A stretch of 10,000 bases of DNA from Candidatus Hydrogenedens sp. (lineage in GTDB: Bacteria > Hydrogenedentota > Hydrogenedentia > Hydrogenedentales > Hydrogenedentaceae), in NCBI GenBank assembly GCA_020216745.1, contig JAIWNQ010000075.1, forward strand, positions 1 to 10,000, given 5' to 3'. The position numbers were made by a program, and so were the translations under genes. The notes under the pieces were generated by a model. The model was given only the letters and a program-made list of their open reading frames with translations. It was not told where the DNA came from and did no database searches. Every line of letters starts with the position of its first letter. The stretch's first letter is position 1. Shown piece by piece: positions 6,938 through 10,000 of the stretch.

Positions 6938-7870
6938 ATGAGGATTTTAGTTGTTGATGATGATGTAGATTTAGCTGAGCTAATCAAAACGAAGTTGATT
7001 AGTGAAGGACATCAGGTCGGGGTTGTGCATACGGGTGAGGGTGCTTTTGAGAAGGCTAAAGAATTCAAGCCAGATATTGTGTTGCTTGATATTATGTTAC
7101 CAGGGGTTACAGGGTATCAGATATGTAGAAGAATTCGCAAGGACCCAGAGCTATATAAGACTGCAATTATTATATTGACAGCGTTGGGTGAAGAACCTGA
7201 AATGTTACATGGTTTAGAGCAAGGAGCAGATGATTATCTTGTGAAACCATTTAAATTGGAGCGATTGATGGATAAGATTTCATCTTTGGGGGTCTTGTTG
7301 GCTTCAATTAACGCACGCAACCAGGTTACAAATTTTCCAGGAACGGATGCTATTAAACGTGAAATTAATCATAAACTGGCGAGAGGAGAGCAGATTGCAG
7401 TTGTTTATATAAACCTTGTCGGATTTAAGCCTTATTGTGTTTCTCATGGTCCTGATGGTCAGAAGAAGGCATTGATTTTCCTTGCGAACTTACTGGTAGA
7501 CTTAAAAAAGAGTTTAGGACTGTATGAATGTTTTATGGCACATATGGGTGGAGAACACTTCGTCGTTTTACTTAATGCTTCTGATTATGAAAAGTTCTGT
7601 GAAGCACTTGTAACGAATTTTGACCAGAAAAAAAGTCAATTGTATACGCCTCAGGAATATTCGCAGGGATATATTTATGCAGTTGATAGAAATGGTGCAG
7701 AGGTTAGGTGTCCACTTATGGCTCTTTCTGTAGGAGTGGTTCATAATTTAAATCGTCCATTTAAAAATGCAAAGAAAATGTTTGAAGTACTTGCTCAAGT
7801 TCGTCAGAAAGCACAACCTATCCAAGGAAAAAGTGTTTATTTTGTTGACCGACGCCATATTGACCGATAG
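6938..7870 (+). CDS. response regulator: CheY-like receiver with degenerate GGDEF-type output domain
   Basis: Residues 1-120 form a complete receiver domain with the acidic pocket D7/D8, phospho-acceptor D51 in LLDIMLPG, T81 in the ILTA strand and K103 in YLVKPF, so phosphorylation should be possible. Residues about 133-305 align by pattern with a diguanylate cyclase fold, preceded by the PGTDAIKREI helix typical of GGDEF proteins. The signature is GGEHF (204-208) instead of GG[DE]EF. The first metal-binding segment reads YINLVGFKPY (157-166), where active enzymes have D-x-D; here N159 and V161 replace the acidic residues. Cyclic-di-GMP synthesis is therefore unlikely, and the domain may bind a nucleotide, pair with a partner or act as a phospho-switch. 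The ATG at 6938 follows AAAGGA closely. A GNAT gene follows 34 bases later. No sensor kinase is in the window, and there is no DNA-binding domain. Confidence 0.88.
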   Translation: MRILVVDDDVDLAELIKTKLISEGHQVGVVHTGEGAFEKAKEFKPDIVLLDIMLPGVTGYQICRRIRKDPELYKTAIIILTALGEEPEMLHGLEQGADDYLVKPFKLERLMDKISSLGVLLASINARNQVTNFPGTDAIKREINHKLARGEQIAVVYINLVGFKPYCVSHGPDGQKKALIFLANLLVDLKKSLGLYECFMAHMGGEHFVVLLNASDYEKFCEALVTNFDQKKSQLYTPQEYSQGYIYAVDRNGAEVRCPLMALSVGVVHNLNRPFKNAKKMFEVLAQVRQKAQPIQGKSVYFVDRRHIDR

Positions 7871-7904
7871 AACAAATATAACGCCTGATAAATAAGGAAG
7901 AGAT

Positions 7905-8510
7905 ATGATAGAAGTCAGGGAAATCAAGGGGGAAGAGGTGCAGAAAGCAGTAGACACATTAGTTCAAGCCTTTTTCGATGACCCGCTTGTGTGTTATATG
8001 TTTCCAGAAAGTAATTTTCGCCGGATGTTTATTTCTTGGGTCTATGAGCGATGGATTCGGCTCCTTATGAAATTTAATACTGTTTTTGTTGATGAAGAGG
8101 TAAGAGGGGTTGCGGTGTGTGTTCCACCAAGATTATTTCCACATATACCTCTTCAGTATCAAATAAAGGCTGGATTATTAGGTGTTATTCCAAGGTTAGG
8201 TATCCGCAATTTTTGGAAGCCATTTCGTGTTTATTTAGACAGTCAAAAACGAACAAGGAGTGAAGTGACAAAACCGTCATGGATTTTAGATATATTAGGT
8301 GTTCAACCTGAGTATCAGGGAAAAGGTGTCGGTAGTGCATTAGTTCAACATCTTATTAATTGTGCTAAACATGATAACGTGCCTGTATATGTGATAACGC
8401 ATAAAGAACAGAATATAAAATTTTATGAGAAAAATGGTTTTAATCTTATAAAGAAAGAATTTTCTTTGCCTGGTGGCCCTCCTACATGTTCTCTTATTTG
8501 TCATCCCTAA
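7905..8510 (+). CDS. GNAT-family N-acetyltransferase
   Basis: GNAT enzymes move an acetyl group from acetyl-CoA to an amine on a small molecule or protein. The 201-residue product has the expected order. An N-terminal strand-helix with FFDDPLVCYMFP (23-34) is followed by a longer middle insertion with VPPRLFPHIPL. The acetyl-CoA-binding motif A is ILGVQPEYQGKGVGSAL (130-146), with the pyrophosphate-binding QGKGVG loop (138-143), and motif B is FYEKNGF (173-179). It resembles the subfamily with a long N-terminal half and LGVxPxxQGKGxGSxLL; substrates there are mostly unknown. The ATG at 7905 has a strong AAGGAAG site (7894-7900). It sits 34 bases after the response regulator and is probably co-transcribed. 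No clear terminator follows. Confidence 0.92.
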   Translation: MIEVREIKGEEVQKAVDTLVQAFFDDPLVCYMFPESNFRRMFISWVYERWIRLLMKFNTVFVDEEVRGVAVCVPPRLFPHIPLQYQIKAGLLGVIPRLGIRNFWKPFRVYLDSQKRTRSEVTKPSWILDILGVQPEYQGKGVGSALVQHLINCAKHDNVPVYVITHKEQNIKFYEKNGFNLIKKEFSLPGGPPTCSLICHP

Positions 8511-8572
8511 GTTAGTTTTATTCCCCCTCTATTTTTATTATTTAACCCTTTTTATCTGGCTTACGTTATATT

Positions 8573-8611
8573 TATAATATAGATTCACTTCTTTGCCGTT
8601 TCCTAAGAAGT
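8573..8611 (+). promoter_or_regulatory. candidate -10 box followed by a leader hairpin
   Basis: An exact TATAAT (8573-8578) in the 133-base gap has no convincing -35 box. Eight bases later ACTTCTT (8587-8593) and AAGAAGT (8605-8611) form a perfect 7-bp stem with an 11-base loop. If transcription starts near 8585, the mRNA would begin almost exactly with this hairpin, which could stabilise the transcript or be a control element. There is no T-tract, so it is not an intrinsic terminator for the upstream GNAT gene. Confidence 0.35.
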
Positions 8612-8629
8612 AGGCCGTGAATATACAAT

Positions 8630-8634
8630 AAAGG
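8630..8634 (+). promoter_or_regulatory. ribosome binding site that fixes the start at 8644
   Basis: AAAGG (8630-8634) lies nine bases before ATG 8644. The in-frame TTG at 8635 directly abuts this site and could not use it, so the start is placed at the ATG, giving 149 residues. Confidence 0.7.
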
Positions 8635-8643
8635 TTGATAAAT

Positions 8644-9093
8644 ATGGACATATCAAAAATAGTTAAGATTTTGATAGTGTTGATTCTCTTAGTAATTGGA
8701 GGTCCGATTTTAATACAGTTTTTACCATCACCATTAACAATGGAACGAATTGCAGATGGCTTAAAAAAATCGGATTTGGGAATTTATGAGATACGGAATG
8801 TTGAACCGCCAACATGTGAATCAATAGCACAAATTCAATTTACTGTGAATGGTGCCATAGGAAATGTTTATCAATATGATAATGAAGGGACAATAGCCCG
8901 GTATGCAGAGATGTATAAAAAGGACCCTGGCACGGCTATTGTAGAGGCATGGGGATTGGCTCAATCATTAGGTGCTGCACCTCCCAGAAATAAACCTGAA
9001 AAGGTGGCTCGTCGACGAATGTTTTTACTTGTTGTTCAGGGCGACGACCCTAATTTATTAGAACGTATCGTTAAAATTTTTCAGTCAATATAA
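8644..9093 (+). CDS. small membrane-anchored protein of unknown function
   Basis: I do not recognise this 149-residue protein. It opens with MDISKIVK and one hydrophobic helix (about residues 6-26) that could be an uncleaved anchor, followed by LPSPLT. The rest is soluble, mixed alpha/beta and probably extracytoplasmic. It includes a helical segment around MERIADGLKKSDL, a strand-rich stretch with IAQIQFTVNGAIGNVYQYD, a helix (IARYAEMYKK), then a basic patch (PEKVARRR) leading into a hydrophobic strand (MFLLVVQG) and a C-terminal helix. The pattern suggests a small compact domain that might present the final strand and helix to a partner. It is flanked by a GNAT gene on the same strand, 133 bases upstream, and converges on the EF-G-like gene 42 bases downstream. 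Context gives no clear clue to its role. Confidence 0.8.
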   Translation: MDISKIVKILIVLILLVIGGPILIQFLPSPLTMERIADGLKKSDLGIYEIRNVEPPTCESIAQIQFTVNGAIGNVYQYDNEGTIARYAEMYKKDPGTAIVEAWGLAQSLGAAPPRNKPEKVARRRMFLLVVQGDDPNLLERIVKIFQSI

Positions 9094-9135
9094 TTACGAT
9101 ACCATTAGACAACAGGGGTGAAATAAACTGGTATG

Positions 9136-10000
9136 TTATTCGTTCCCCGCTTCTCTTGATTTTTCGTAGGCTGAGATAATATCTTTTGCAATAAATTCAG
9201 GCACTTCATCATAATGGCTAAATTTTAGGTCAAAGAAGCCTCTTCCGCCAGTCATACTTCTAAGGTCAGTAGCATACCTTAGAATTTCTGCTTCTGGGAC
9301 GAGAGCACGAATGCGTTGTAATCCACCACCGATAGGTTCCATCCCTAAAATACGTCCTCGCCGACTGTTCAAATCGCCTGTAATATCACCCATAAAATCT
9401 TCAGGTACGGTAACGGTAATTTCCATAATAGGTTCTAACAAGCAGGGATTGGCTTCTTTTACGCCTTTTTGAATAGCCAACGAAGCTGCAATTTTAAATG
9501 CGAGTTCTGACGAATCCACAGGGTGATAAGAACCGAAGAATAGTTCTACGACAATATCAACTACAGGGTGTCCTGAAATAACACCTTTGGCAAGGGCTTC
9601 TTGAGCACCTTTATCAACTGCAGGAATATATTGTTTTGGGACAACACCACCTACGATACTGTCGACAAATTTATATCCTTGTCCTCGTTCATTAGGGGAT
9701 ATCCGCAAATGAACATCACCATACTGTCCATGACCTCCAGTTTGTTTTTTGTATTTCCCTTGAACTTCTGCCTTGCCACGGACGGTTTCTTTATATGCAA
9801 CTTTTGGGATACGTGTTTCAGCTTCTACGTTATATTTCCGCTTCATTCGATTTAATAAAATTTCGATTTGTAAATCACCCATTCCACGAATTACATGTTC
9901 TCCTGTTTCATTGTCACGGTAGTGGCTAAATGTCGGGTCTTCTTCCGCCATACGGTTTAAGGCTTCACCAATACGGTCCTCGTCATTTCTGGATTTTGGT
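9136..10000 (-). CDS. translation elongation factor G-like GTPase (EF-G2 type), C-terminal part
   Basis: The frame runs off the right edge of the window (last full codon 9997-9999), so the methionine at 9951 is internal and the GTPase domain is outside. The roughly 287 visible residues cover the end of domain II/III (DEDRIGEALNRMAEEDPTF), then domain IV with KKQTGGHGQYGDV and the tip loop FFGSYHPVDSSELAFK (histidine kept), and domain V with PEDFMGDITGDLNSRRGRI and LRSMTGGRGFFDLKFSHY. EF-G moves tRNA and mRNA through the ribosome or helps recycle it. The KKQTGGHGQYGDV form and the RGFF segment instead of RATY resemble the EF-G-like paralogues annotated as EF-G2 rather than the main FusA. No str-operon neighbours (rpsL, rpsG, tuf) are adjacent on this side. 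Translocation factor family is certain; the paralogue class is inference. Confidence 0.93.
   Translation of the reverse strand, partial: PKSRNDEDRIGEALNRMAEEDPTFSHYRDNETGEHVIRGMGDLQIEILLNRMKRKYNVEAETRIPKVAYKETVRGKAEVQGKYKKQTGGHGQYGDVHLRISPNERGQGYKFVDSIVGGVVPKQYIPAVDKGAQEALAKGVISGHPVVDIVVELFFGSYHPVDSSELAFKIAASLAIQKGVKEANPCLLEPIMEITVTVPEDFMGDITGDLNSRRGRILGMEPIGGGLQRIRALVPEAEILRYATDLRSMTGGRGFFDLKFSHYDEVPEFIAKDIISAYEKSREAGNE

Noticed and set aside
8635..8637. TTG as start of the small membrane protein
   Set aside because: It directly abuts the AAAGG site; the ATG at 8644 has a workable nine-base spacing.
9099..9134. ATACCA / TGGTAT inverted repeat between the last two convergent genes as a terminator
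   Set aside because: Only six base pairs around a 24-base loop, with no T-tract on either strand.
1..10000. CRISPR arrays, tRNA or rRNA genes, insertion sequences, defence or toxin-antitoxin systems
   Set aside because: No regularly spaced repeats, tRNA-like cloverleaf sequences, transposase motifs, or nuclease/toxin gene pairs were seen on either strand.

Overview
This is an AT-rich bacterial window with closely packed genes. It holds nine protein-coding genes, seven complete and two cut by the window edges. There are no RNA genes, insertion sequences, CRISPR arrays or phage genes that I can see. A lipoprotein signal peptide, an undecaprenyl-diphosphate phosphatase and a bitopic protein with a long extracytoplasmic coiled coil suggest a diderm (Gram-negative type) environmental bacterium. 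The mix of a GH78-type glycosidase, a TMTC-like GT-C/TPR membrane protein and an EF-G2-type factor would suit an under-cultivated lineage such as the PVC, Hydrogenedentota or Omnitrophota neighbourhood. That placement is a guess; the window has no phylogenetic marker I can place firmly.

Layout, left to right. (1) Positions 1-763 (+) are the C-terminal part of an alpha-L-rhamnosidase-like enzyme, followed 20 bases later by uppP (784-1593, +). (2) A hairpin at 1596-1626 lies between uppP and a convergent gene at 1648-3513 (-). That gene encodes a 621-residue protein of unknown function with a repeat-bearing disordered N-terminus, one membrane segment, a coiled coil and a C-terminal domain. It has a near-consensus sigma70-type promoter upstream. 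(3) A three-gene minus-strand operon reads lipoprotein (5996-6724), then GT-C/TPR membrane protein (4146-5978), then FucU/RbsD-family mutarotase (3696-4112). (4) A 213-base divergent regulatory region with two inverted repeats separates this operon from a plus-strand pair: a response regulator with a degenerate GGDEF domain (6938-7870) and a GNAT acetyltransferase (7905-8510). (5) A small membrane-anchored protein of unknown function (8644-9093, +) is convergent with the C-terminal part of an EF-G-like GTPase (9136-10000, -).

A loose theme is envelope and glycan metabolism: glycoside cleavage, carrier-lipid recycling, a probable lipid-linked-sugar glycosyltransferase, a sugar mutarotase and surface or periplasmic anchored proteins. 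I see no defence system or other recognisable new multi-gene system. The items most worth following are the 621-residue protein with repeated LPPLSDFD-like motifs, the lipoprotein/GT-C/FucU operon, and the receiver protein whose cyclase-like output domain has lost its catalytic residues.
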